From Lachnospiraceae bacterium 10-1 (GTDB lineage Bacteria; Bacillota; Clostridia; Lachnospirales; Lachnospiraceae): a stretch of 56,111 nucleotides of DNA. Position numbers and translations under genes: made by a program. The stretch spans positions 1-56,111 of the forward strand of contig KE159823.1 in the NCBI GenBank assembly GCA_000403495.2. Direction: 5' to 3'. This document shows, in pieces, positions 10,054 to 17,321 of this stretch (within the stretch, counting starts at the first letter, position 1; every line of letters begins with the position of its first letter). A model generated the notes under the pieces. The model was not told where the DNA came from and ran no database searches. It saw nothing but the letters and a program-made list of their open reading frames with translations.

Positions 10054-11510
10054 TGTAATTTTCCCTCTTTTATCGCTTGGTCTATTTCTATAATAAAGTT
10101 GCAAAATGGTTCTGTTTTCTTCAACGTTTCAAGCAAATTATTATGAATGCTGTTATCTGCTGTTTTTAATATTTCTTGTAAAGTCAAAATAATTTCCTTA
10201 CTGCTTTTATCCCTTTCATTTTCAACCTTTTCATCATTAATCAAATCTAAATACAATGAATTTAATGGTATGTTTTCTTCAATTTGTTTCATTAACAGTG
10301 ACAGTCTATTTGCAATTTCAATATTCTCCCTTTGTATCTCAACCAATAATGGATATTCTCTATTTATTTCATATATAAAGCCACCTGCTCTGGTTTTATA
10401 TCTGATCCAAACATGAACTACCGAGTCATCTAACTCTTTTTTCCCTCTATATGTCCATGTTCTCTTACTTTTATCTGCAAGTTTTTCGATAATACTCTTC
10501 AAATTATTTCTCACTTCTGCAGGTGGTATTGCAGAAGACTTTTTAATATCTAAGGTCCACAAATCGTCAAGGTCATTCGGAATATCCACTCTAATTCTCG
10601 CCAGCTTGGACGTTTCACCCTGCCGCATCATTCTGAACCAAGTTCCCCAAACTAATAAGCGTTTATTTCTATACACATAAAATCCTTGTCGCTTTCTCAA
10701 TCCCTCTTTTCCGCCCATGACTTTAATCTCATCCGAGGTCATTTTAGAGATATGTGGAAGAAGATACGGTCTAACTTCTATTTTCTTTCCTCGAATAATC
10801 AATATTTCATCATCCATTACTTGTACGCTTTTAGAAGTCAAAAAAGGATCTACTGGTTCAACCTCCATATTATTTATTTTAATAGTTAATTTCCTTATTC
10901 CTGTTTCTCCAAACAAATATCTATGATAAACGAGTGATAAGTGCTCTCTCACATTACCTATCTTTCTGCCTAATTCTTGTTCAAAATTTATTTCTCCTGT
11001 TTTTAAACGATCTAACTTTTGCCAAATAACTAATGTACCCGTTTTATACTTCATTAACTGTTCAATATTAGGTATCTCCTGAATTTCATTACTATCGAGA
11101 ATTAATAATGACCATTTTCCTGTTTTTGAAACATAGTCTATATCCCATCTTTTCGCCAATAGCAAATCATCAATTTTTGTTACAACTGTAAGTACTCTGC
11201 ATTGCGACAAAGATGCTGTTTTTAATCCTAACCCAAATCTTCCTAAATCTTCTTTACTTCTCTCCTCCAACGGATTCTTACTGCCATATTGCATTGCAGA
11301 AGTCAATTCATTCTCATCCATACCTCTTCCATTATCTAATATAGCAACATACTCTTCATCAATTGGAAAAAAATATAAATCAACATTACTTGCCCCTGCA
11401 GCAATACTATTGTCAATAATATCAGCAATTGCTGCTTCTAATGAATAACCTATTGCACGTGTAGATTCAATCAACGTAGGTGCATATGGTGGTAATTCAA
11501 CTGATTTCAT
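10050..11510 (-). CDS. MutL/MORC-like GHKL ATPase
   Basis: A 486-aa protein with a GHKL (Hsp90/MutL/kinase) ATP-binding fold at the N-terminus. N box: LEAAIADIIDNSIAAGAS. G1: VAILDNGRGMDENEL. G2: GRFGLGLKTASLSQ. The DNSIxAGA form of the N box is typical of MutL/MORC-type ATPases. The remaining half has charged helices and lacks a MutL endonuclease motif. It is the first large gene of the defence operon and probably acts as an ATP-gated clamp or sensor that recruits the Z1 helicase and nuclease. Published work predicted such ATPases in restriction-like systems, and Mza systems contain one. Confidence 0.9.
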   Translation of the reverse strand: MKSVELPPYAPTLIESTRAIGYSLEAAIADIIDNSIAAGASNVDLYFFPIDEEYVAILDNGRGMDENELTSAMQYGSKNPLEERSKEDLGRFGLGLKTASLSQCRVLTVVTKIDDLLLAKRWDIDYVSKTGKWSLLILDSNEIQEIPNIEQLMKYKTGTLVIWQKLDRLKTGEINFEQELGRKIGNVREHLSLVYHRYLFGETGIRKLTIKINNMEVEPVDPFLTSKSVQVMDDEILIIRGKKIEVRPYLLPHISKMTSDEIKVMGGKEGLRKRQGFYVYRNKRLLVWGTWFRMMRQGETSKLARIRVDIPNDLDDLWTLDIKKSSAIPPAEVRNNLKSIIEKLADKSKRTWTYRGKKELDDSVVHVWIRYKTRAGGFIYEINREYPLLVEIQRENIEIANRLSLLMKQIEENIPLNSLYLDLINDEKVENERDKSSKEIILTLQEILKTADNSIHNNLLETLKKTEPFCNFIIEIDQAIKEGKLQ

Positions 11511-11591
11511 GGAAACAAGCCTCCTTTATACATACTTTTGATTTATTTCGTAAATATACTTATAAAATCATCTACTGCCCTTTACTCACAT

Positions 11592-11771
11592 TTAATACCC
11601 ATCTCTACATATTCGCCGCGGATCTTTTGGTTTTTCAATATTTTCTGGTATTAGCCATGTCTTCCCTTTCAAAACAGCTCCTTCAATTCTTCCTTCTTTA
11701 CAATATATAGCAACCCTTCTTTGTGATATCTTCCATATCTTTGCATATTCTGCTGTCGTCAGAAAATTCAT
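11592..11771 (-). CDS. small helix-turn-helix (excisionase/MerR-like) protein
   Basis: A 59-aa protein beginning MNFLTTAEYAKIWKISQRRV and ending PRRICRDGY. The pattern is that of the single-domain excisionase-type HTH: a T.xEYA helix, a recognition helix ISQRRVAIYCKEGRI, and a wing GAVLKGKTWLIP. The ribosome binding site GGAGGAC is 10 bases before the ATG. It is 81 bp upstream of the GHKL ATPase gene in the same direction and directly under a strong promoter, so it is the first gene of the defence operon. By analogy with restriction-system control proteins it may regulate the operon, but an excisionase-like architectural role is also possible. Confidence 0.85.
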   Translation of the reverse strand: MNFLTTAEYAKIWKISQRRVAIYCKEGRIEGAVLKGKTWLIPENIEKPKDPRRICRDGY

Positions 11772-11811
11772 TAATTATAGTCCTCCATAAATAAATGTTT
11801 TTACATTAAAC

Positions 11812-11840
11812 ATTATATTCGTTTATACGAATATTTTCAA
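11812..11840 (-). promoter_or_regulatory. promoter of the defence operon
   Basis: On the minus strand TTGAAA (11835-11840) and TATAAT (11812-11817) are separated by exactly 17 bp, a near-consensus sigma-A promoter. It lies about 40 bp upstream of the small HTH gene. Confidence 0.8.
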
Positions 11841-11860
11841 CAAAAAACATATGTTGAAAA
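11815..11860. promoter_or_regulatory. two adjoining dyads over the defence promoter (candidate operators)
   Basis: Dyad A has arms ATATTCG (11815-11821) and CGAATAT (11828-11834) and fills the space between -35 and -10. Dyad B has arms TTTTCAACA (11834-11842) and TGTTGAAAA (11852-11860) and covers the -35 box. Both are perfect, and binding at either would block polymerase. The neighbouring HTH protein is the obvious candidate ligand, which is inference. Confidence 0.6.
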
Positions 11861-11936
11861 TTAAAATTCATTTTGATCGTATTACATTTTTGCCTTTTAA
11901 TCCAGCCTTACACCACTTCTTTTCTTTTTGAGAAAG

Positions 11937-12010
11937 GGCGTTCTGCAGAACGCCGCAAGATACGCATTTCGTGGGCACGAAACGCTAATCTTGTCGGGGA
12001 GTAACCCCGA
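11937..12010. other. three consecutive dyads, candidate oriT-like region
   Basis: Three stem-loops follow each other with almost no gap. First is a perfect 18-bp palindrome centred on CTGCAG (11937-11954). Second is a 38-base stem-loop closed by CAAGAT/ATCTTG with inner arms TTTCGTG/CACGAAA (11956-11993). Third is TCGGGG/CCCCGA with a 5-base loop (11994-12010). The stretch is GC-rich against very AT-rich surroundings and encodes nothing obvious. Such an arrangement is typical of transfer or replication origins of mobile elements. No T-tract supports a terminator reading. Confidence 0.5.
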
Positions 12011-12041
12011 ACCCCCATAAATTGCCATATTTTCTATCTAA

Positions 12042-12249
12042 GATATCAATAACAGCTTTTTGATATCAAATATAAATAAATTGAAATCAAAACTGCGCAA
12101 ATGAAATCCTCTTAAAACAGTCAAATATTAATTCACTAACTCATAAAATTACCTAAAAAAAGCCAGATATCAAATCATCATATTCGGAAATCATTTTAGG
12201 ATACCCAGAAATCAATTCCATATGTTTTGAAATCATCCGCATACTTTGC
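12042..12249. repeat. iteron-like array: ten degenerate GAWATCA units at 20-21-bp spacing
   Basis: The heptamer GAWATCA or a near copy starts at 12042, 12062, 12083, 12103, 12124, 12145, 12166, 12187, 12208 and 12229. Units 5 and 6 (AATATTA, AAAATTA) match only 5 of 7 and unit 4 has one mismatch; the other seven match fully. The bases between heptamers are not conserved. Spacing of two helical turns puts every unit on the same DNA face, as expected for cooperative binding of a protein. Confidence 0.6.
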
Positions 12250-12362
12250 CGCTTGCATTATATTGGGGAGAACATCCGCTGTCAAGAATTTTAGTCCTAG
12301 CCGAAAATTCTTGACAGCGGATGTTCTCCCCAATGAATGGCAGCCAAGGCAAAGTATACGGA
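12237..12362. repeat. large inverted repeat with perfect 31-bp inner arms
   Basis: The inner arms (12262-12292 and 12304-12334) are perfect complements of 31 bp around an 11-base loop. Outer arms CCGCATACTTTGCC and GGCAAAGTATACGG extend the structure imperfectly to 12237 and 12362. There is no T-tract on either side. It begins inside the last unit of the 21-bp array. The size suits a MITE-like or dispersed intergenic repeat, or the folded end of a mobile element, rather than a terminator. No transposase lies nearby. Confidence 0.65.
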
Positions 12363-12600
12363 GGTATCGGCAAATGCCGCACTCCCCAACAATACCATTT
12401 GGATAACCCCATTTGCAAAAAATTTGATAGGCAACAGGCTGGATTTCCTTTGTTCCAAGGCTTTTCAGCACAATCTACTATTTTCCCACCCTATATTAGC
12501 TTCGTCCATTGTGCCAAGCATTATTTTACAGCATGTCACATCACTTGACATGTAACACGCCGCATTTTTCCACACAAAACATCCTCTCCTATGCAACAAG
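12363..12600. other. non-coding tail between the hairpin and the methyltransferase gene
   Basis: No frame here has a ribosome binding site or a recognisable product. Two small dyads are visible: CGGCAAATGCCG near 12370, and CATGTCA/TGACATG (12532-12538, 12546-12552) with a 7-base loop. The first part continues the hairpin region in base composition and may belong to the same repeated element. Confidence 0.4.
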
Positions 12601-14340
12601 CTAAATCATCTGAAAATGCCTCAAAGCATCCTCTATCGCCTTTTCCTTCTCTAATGGCACTTGTGGAACCCTCGCCTTTCCCTCTCCCGTATTATAGTTG
12701 ATTCTTTCTATTATGCCATGTTTCCTTTTCACCTGTGCAATATAAAGCTGTGATACTTTCAAATTATATTTCTCTAATACATAATCCTTTATCTCCGCAT
12801 AAGTCGCCTTACTCTCCGCTTTCGTCAAATCCATTTCATCAAGATCAATCTTCACTTCTATATGCTGTGTTGATTTTAGTTTGGACAATAATACGCACGT
12901 CTCCACATGCACCGTCTGCGGAAACATATCCACCGCCCTGACTCGTTTCAGCTCATATCCACCCCCGCATAACGTCTTTAAATCCCTGGCAAGTGTAGCG
13001 CTGTCACAGCTTATATAAACAATCCGATCCGGCTTCATCTTAAGCATAGTTGCAAGACAGGCTTCATCACAGCCTTTTCTGGGCGGATCTACAACAATCA
13101 CATCTGCTGAAATTCCTTCCTTCTCATACTTCTCAGGAAGCACCTCTTCTGCCTTTCCCGCAAAAAACTGTGCATTACAAATTCCATTATTAACCGCATT
13201 TTTTCTGGCATCATCTATTGCCTGTGGTATGATTTCCACCCCATTTACCTGCATGACATCTTTTGCCAAAAATAAAGAAATTGTACCTATTCCACAATAC
13301 AGATCCCATACCGTTTCCTTTCCCGTTAACCCTGCGTAAGAAAGAGCCAGGCTATACAACTTTTCTGTCTGCAAAGGATTCACCTGGTAAAAGGAAAGAG
13401 GCGAAATAGTAAATGTAATACCACGCCCGGAATCTGCAAAGTTATTTTTTACATCCCGTACATGAATGGTATCTTTAATAACATCCTCCCCCCATATAGT
13501 ATGAATTTCTTTCCCCATAATCACATTCGTTTTTTCCGAATTTATGCTGATAGAAATACTTTTCATTCCCTGCACCCTGATAAGCGCCTCAATCAGTCCC
13601 TTTTGGGCAGGCAGATATTCCCCACCAGAGACACCAGTCTTGCTACGCCTGTCGGAACCGGCTTTCTTATCACCGGCATTTATTACCACACAAACCATAA
13701 TTTCACCGCTTGAAAAACCCTTGCGGATCAAAACATGACGAATCAATCCTTTTCCGCTCACCTCATCATAAGCAGACACACTATTTGTTTTCATATAGGA
13801 AAGAATAATTTCCAATATTTCCTTATTCTCTTCTGCTCCAAGACTGCACTCCGTGTTTGCAATTATGGCATGTGTTCTGCCAGCGTAAAAACCTGCAACA
13901 GGATTTCCTTCCTTATCTCTGCCAATTGGATACTGTGCTTTATTTCTATAATGAAAAGGCGTATCCATCGAAACAATAGGTTCCATAATCCGGTTAATCA
14001 GTTCCGGTTCAAATTCCCCAATTCGAATCAAATGATTCCTCACCTTGGATTCCTTAAATTCCAATTGGCGTTTGTAGCTCATGGCTTGTATCTGACATCC
14101 ACCACATTGTCTGTGAAAAGCACACTTTGCATCCACACGAAAAGGAGAAGGTGTAAGCACCTTCTCTAACCTGGCATAAGCATAATTTTTCTTCACCCTC
14201 GTTACACGAATTTCTGCCTGATCCCCAATTACCGTATCTTTTATAAAAAAGGGATACCCATTTATTTTTCCAATGCCTTCTCCTTCTGACGTTATGTCTA
14301 CAATTTCAACTGTCAGAATTTGATTTTTTTCATAACTCAT
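12601..14340 (-). CDS. rlmD: 23S rRNA (uracil-5-)-methyltransferase, RlmD/RlmCD type
   Basis: 579 aa from ATG 14340 (MSYEKNQIL). The upstream TTG at 14352 abuts the GAGGAA ribosome site and is less likely. An N-terminal TRAM domain is followed by the 4Fe-4S cysteines (CAFHRQCGGCQ), a SAM fold (WDLYCGIGTISLFL), the substrate loop DPPRKGCDEAC and the nucleophile region YISCDSATLARDL. The enzyme makes 5-methyluridine in 23S rRNA. A C-terminal extension of about 90 residues beyond the methyltransferase fold (TYAEIKDYVLEKYNLKVSQL to the end) appears to be a separate small domain. The gene lies downstream of yhaM on the same strand, separated by about 80 bp. Confidence 0.93.
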   Translation of the reverse strand: MSYEKNQILTVEIVDITSEGEGIGKINGYPFFIKDTVIGDQAEIRVTRVKKNYAYARLEKVLTPSPFRVDAKCAFHRQCGGCQIQAMSYKRQLEFKESKVRNHLIRIGEFEPELINRIMEPIVSMDTPFHYRNKAQYPIGRDKEGNPVAGFYAGRTHAIIANTECSLGAEENKEILEIILSYMKTNSVSAYDEVSGKGLIRHVLIRKGFSSGEIMVCVVINAGDKKAGSDRRSKTGVSGGEYLPAQKGLIEALIRVQGMKSISISINSEKTNVIMGKEIHTIWGEDVIKDTIHVRDVKNNFADSGRGITFTISPLSFYQVNPLQTEKLYSLALSYAGLTGKETVWDLYCGIGTISLFLAKDVMQVNGVEIIPQAIDDARKNAVNNGICNAQFFAGKAEEVLPEKYEKEGISADVIVVDPPRKGCDEACLATMLKMKPDRIVYISCDSATLARDLKTLCGGGYELKRVRAVDMFPQTVHVETCVLLSKLKSTQHIEVKIDLDEMDLTKAESKATYAEIKDYVLEKYNLKVSQLYIAQVKRKHGIIERINYNTGEGKARVPQVPLEKEKAIEDALRHFQMI

Positions 14341-14419
14341 ACTCTTTCCCAATTCCTCAAAAATTCACACCCTATAAGGTGTTTTTCCTATACTCCATAG
14401 CTGCCTGAAAAGCAAAATA

Positions 14420-15364
14420 CTACTCCAGTCTGGTTCCTCTTAAATTAGATTCAAACAATCTGTTAAATCCCATCCATCCTGTTTCTGTAGAATTTTCCAG
14501 TATTTCCGTAAAGGTCTGCAGCTTTGCATCTGTATTGTCTGCGAAATTAAGTGCTACTGCCTCCATAATTGCCGGTTTCTTGGGCGAACCAAATTCATAT
14601 TCTCCATGATGGGCTAAAATGCAGTGCTTCAATTCGCTGGCCAGCAGCACCGGAAATCCTTCTATTTTATTTATTTTTTCTGCAACCATCTCCGTTCCTA
14701 TCACAATATGCCCTAAAAACTGACCTTCATCCGTATAATCATTTTGAGGAAAAAGGGAAATTTCCCGTATTTTTCCAATATCATGACAAATTGCCGCACT
14801 GATCAGCAGATCTTTATTAAGCAAAGGATAAGCAGTACAGTAATATTCACAAAGTTTAACAACACTTAATGTATGCTGCAACAGGCCTCCTACAAATCCA
14901 TGATGCACTGTTTTTGCAGCAGATGACTTTTTAAAAGTTTTTATAAACTCCTCATCCTTTATAAAAAATTCCTGTAAGAGCTGCTTTAAATATTTATTTT
15001 CTATCCTGTTAATATAGCCTGATAATTCCTTAAACATTTCCTCAATGTCAAATTTGCTTACGGGAAGGTAATCAGCCGGACTGAATTCGCCCTCCTGGCA
15101 TTTTCTAATCCGCTTTACATTAACCTGTAAAGCACCCTGAAAGCAGGTAATATCTCCATATACTTCTATGTAATCCAATGTATCAAAGTCAGCAATTCCT
15201 GCATTATTGGGATCCCATATTTTTGCATCGATGGTTCCGGTTTTATCCTGCAGAATCAGACTTTCATATGGCTTTCCATTTTTTGTCACTGCGGAGATCT
15301 TGTGCTTGCAAAGATAAATATCAAATACTCTGTCCCCATCCTTATAATCCTTAATATACTTCAT
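14420..15364 (-). CDS. yhaM: 3'-5' exoribonuclease YhaM family (OB-fold plus HD domain)
   Basis: A 314-aa protein, the usual YhaM length. Residues 1-90 form an OB-fold nucleic-acid-binding domain (DGDRVFDIYLCKHK... IEVYGDITCFQGALQVNVK). The rest is an HD phosphohydrolase domain with metal ligands in VHHGFVGGLLQHT, ICHDIGKIREI and ILAHHGEYEFGSPKKP. YhaM trims RNA 3' ends in the cytoplasm and can also degrade single-stranded DNA. The start is 13 bp after the HtrA-like gene with AGGAGGAG in between, so the two are co-transcribed. Confidence 0.93.
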   Translation of the reverse strand: MKYIKDYKDGDRVFDIYLCKHKISAVTKNGKPYESLILQDKTGTIDAKIWDPNNAGIADFDTLDYIEVYGDITCFQGALQVNVKRIRKCQEGEFSPADYLPVSKFDIEEMFKELSGYINRIENKYLKQLLQEFFIKDEEFIKTFKKSSAAKTVHHGFVGGLLQHTLSVVKLCEYYCTAYPLLNKDLLISAAICHDIGKIREISLFPQNDYTDEGQFLGHIVIGTEMVAEKINKIEGFPVLLASELKHCILAHHGEYEFGSPKKPAIMEAVALNFADNTDAKLQTFTEILENSTETGWMGFNRLFESNLRGTRLE

Positions 15365-15377
15365 TTTGCTCCTCCTT

Positions 15378-16712
15378 CTATTCTGGTTTTAATCCAAGCA
15401 CTGCTGATAATTCCAGTTCTCTATAACCGTCAGGCCCATGCCGCATCAATTCCATTTTAATTTCACTGCCCGGTTCCCGTAAAAGAAGCTCCTTTACCAG
15501 CTCCTGATAACTATTAATCTCTGTTCCATCCAGTTTTGTAATCACATCTCCGCTTTGAATTCCTCCATCCATTGCAGGAGAGTCCATGTCTATTTCTGTA
15601 ATATACGCCCCAAAGGGAACCCCCATTTTTGAATTAGCCTCCTGCGTTACATCTGTTCCGTAAACACCAAAATATGCAATATCACTGTCGTTAGAAAGGC
15701 TTTCAACGACCTTTTTTAGTTCTGTGATTCCCACTGCACTGATCAGATTTTTCAAGTCGCTTGAATTATGGGACATGTCAATGATGCCCACTATTTGTCC
15801 ATTCAAATTAATAAGCACTCCACTGGCATTTACACTTCCATAAATATCGGTAGTCATGTATTTATAATTAGAATCAGGAAGCTTAATTGCATTTCCAACA
15901 GATGTTATATTTCCATAGCAGATAGAATCTTCCGTTCCCATAGGCCTCCCTAGTGCAATAATCGGACTTCCTGAAAGACTGCTGCCTGATGTCCCTAAAA
16001 CTGCTGCCTTTGCAACTTCCAAAGTGCTGCTTTGTATTATAGACTTTGAAATAGAAATAACTGCCAGCCCTGTATTATTATCTTTCTTTTTCATGGAAGC
16101 CGGGTATTCCTGTCCATCTGCAAATGCTATCTTTATAGAATCTGCATCTTTAATACTGTTTATATTTGCAAGAATTAAAAGTTCCTTTCCATTATCAGCT
16201 ACAATAACGCCGGATACAGCGCCCTCGCTTTCATATTCATTGTCAAGCCATCCCACATCAGAGGTTACTCCAAGCACAGTAACAATTGACTTGCGCGCCT
16301 GTTTTGCCACTTCTTTTACATTTCCAAGCAGTGACAGATAATCCTCCACACCCAATTCCAAATCCAGATCCATTTCTGATAAAACTTGTGCGATCTGTTC
16401 ATTTTCCAATAATGGTGCCTCTGTAGGCTCTGGTTGTATTTGGGAATCATCCACAATCATATCTTCAGGAAGTATCTCATTTTCTTCTGTTTCTTCCACC
16501 AGAACTACCGCTTGGGGTTCTTCCTCCGGATAAAGGCGGTTACTGATAACAGGCTCAAGCAACAAAAACGTAATGCAGGCAACCAAGCCAAAAACCACTG
16601 CCATTGCTGCTGTGATTAAAGTACGCCTGACCAGTTTTCTTTTGTTCAACGGTCTTTGTTTAATTGTCTCTTTCATAAAATCAGTATTATCCTGATTTCT
16701 ATTTTCTTCCAT
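15378..16712 (-). CDS. HtrA/DegP-like membrane-anchored protein, catalytic triad apparently lost
   Basis: A 444-aa protein: cytoplasmic N-terminus, one membrane segment (about residues 30-50, TAAMAVVFGLVACITFLLL), an acidic linker, a trypsin-like domain (about 130-325), and a C-terminal PDZ domain (ITEIDMDSPAMDGGIQSGDV). Aligned by eye to DegP, the His of TNNHV corresponds to Asn in LANINSI, the Asp of SDIAL to Gly in NTGLAV, and the Ser of GNSGG to Ala in VNASGV. This would make it a pseudoprotease that binds exposed peptides through PDZ without cleaving. It has its own promoter and is co-transcribed with yhaM. Confidence 0.85.
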   Translation of the reverse strand: MEENRNQDNTDFMKETIKQRPLNKRKLVRRTLITAAMAVVFGLVACITFLLLEPVISNRLYPEEEPQAVVLVEETEENEILPEDMIVDDSQIQPEPTEAPLLENEQIAQVLSEMDLDLELGVEDYLSLLGNVKEVAKQARKSIVTVLGVTSDVGWLDNEYESEGAVSGVIVADNGKELLILANINSIKDADSIKIAFADGQEYPASMKKKDNNTGLAVISISKSIIQSSTLEVAKAAVLGTSGSSLSGSPIIALGRPMGTEDSICYGNITSVGNAIKLPDSNYKYMTTDIYGSVNASGVLINLNGQIVGIIDMSHNSSDLKNLISAVGITELKKVVESLSNDSDIAYFGVYGTDVTQEANSKMGVPFGAYITEIDMDSPAMDGGIQSGDVITKLDGTEINSYQELVKELLLREPGSEIKMELMRHGPDGYRELELSAVLGLKPE

Positions 16713-16772
16713 ATAATAAATTACTCCCTCACTGCATCAACTAATTTATAATTTCCAGCATATATAAAGGTT

Positions 16773-16801
16773 ATTATAGCACAAGTCCGGCAAAAAGCAA
16801 A
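16773..16801 (-). promoter_or_regulatory. promoter of the HtrA-like/yhaM operon
   Basis: Minus-strand TATAAT (16773-16778) preceded by an extended -10 TGC, with TTTGCT (16796-16801) 17 bp upstream as a weak -35 box. It lies about 60 bp before the HtrA-like start codon. Confidence 0.6.
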
Positions 16802-16836
16802 AGCCGGGGGCTTCCTTTCGGAACATCCCCCGGCTT
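16802..16836. terminator. rho-independent terminator
   Basis: AGCCGGGGG (16802-16810) pairs with CCCCCGGCT (16827-16835) around a 16-base loop. T-rich tracts follow on both strands (CTTTTGCTTTTT on the minus strand). It ends the leftward zinc-ribbon/VOC remnant transcript just before the HtrA-like promoter. Confidence 0.85.
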
Positions 16837-16920
16837 CATCCTTTTTATTATTATGTTTCTATACCCCTATTTTCAAACAGACCTTCGGAGATTCAGAGTC
16901 CCGGTCTTTAGGCAGATACG

Positions 16921-17028
16921 CTATTTAACAAACCTTCTGATACGTCCATGCCGGGAACGCTTAGGAATATGTTCTTCATCACATTTCCATACAAAACCAC
17001 AATTATAACATGTATAAATTCTATTCAT
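16921..17028 (-). CDS. tiny zinc-ribbon-like protein
   Basis: A 35-aa frame, MNRIYTCYNCGFVWKCDEEH to RIRRFVK. CYNC looks like half of a zinc knuckle and a third Cys follows in WKCDEEH. The tail is strongly basic (KRSRHGRIRR). The ribosome site GGGAGGAGG sits about 8 bases before the ATG and inside the end of the VOC remnant, so the gene was coupled to it. The strong site and following terminator argue that it is still expressed. Function unknown. Confidence 0.55.
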   Translation of the reverse strand: MNRIYTCYNCGFVWKCDEEHIPKRSRHGRIRRFVK

Positions 17029-17033
17029 ATTCG

Positions 17034-17321
17034 TTATGCCTCCTCCCTAGCATACCCAGCTTCCGGCTCTTCCCATGTACGCAACGCAGGATATTTCCAA
17101 AGATAAGTTTTGTGGCCTGCAGGATTTTCAATATAAGCACCGGAAAACCAATTTGCATCTTCATTACCATCATCTGCTGCTGATTGATTTTATCCCAGTA
17201 TTTTTCCTCCATAAGCAACTACCTTGTCAAGCGTATTTGTTATAGGCTCATCCATATGAACCTCCATCATAAAAAATGGTTTTTCTTCCCCTGTGGAATC
17301 ATGATACAGTCTGGTATTCAT
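17034..17321 (-). pseudogene. degraded VOC (glyoxalase/bleomycin-resistance-like) protein fragment
   Basis: An open phase of 96 codons from MNTRLYHDSTGE is interrupted by one in-frame TAA after GGKILG. The first half (DEPITNTLDKVVAYGGKILG) and second half (FSGAYIENPAGHKTYLWKYP) look like consecutive parts of a VOC-superfamily domain. The N-terminal part of the domain is missing, because the sequence before it belongs to a glycosidase remnant. Likely a deletion-fusion relic. Assignment to VOC is by pattern only. Confidence 0.45.

Noticed and set aside
12042-12249. The 21-bp array as a CRISPR
   Set aside because: Only a 7-bp core is conserved, the period is far too short for repeat plus spacer, and no cas gene is near.
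12196-12555. Several overlapping frames of 60-90 codons on both strands around the long hairpin
   Set aside because: They read through the inverted repeat, lack ribosome binding sites and mirror each other, so they are by-products of the repeat.
16802-16836. Hairpin as a regulatory element of the HtrA-like gene
   Set aside because: It lies upstream of that gene's promoter and has T-tracts, so it is better explained as the terminator of the preceding leftward transcript.
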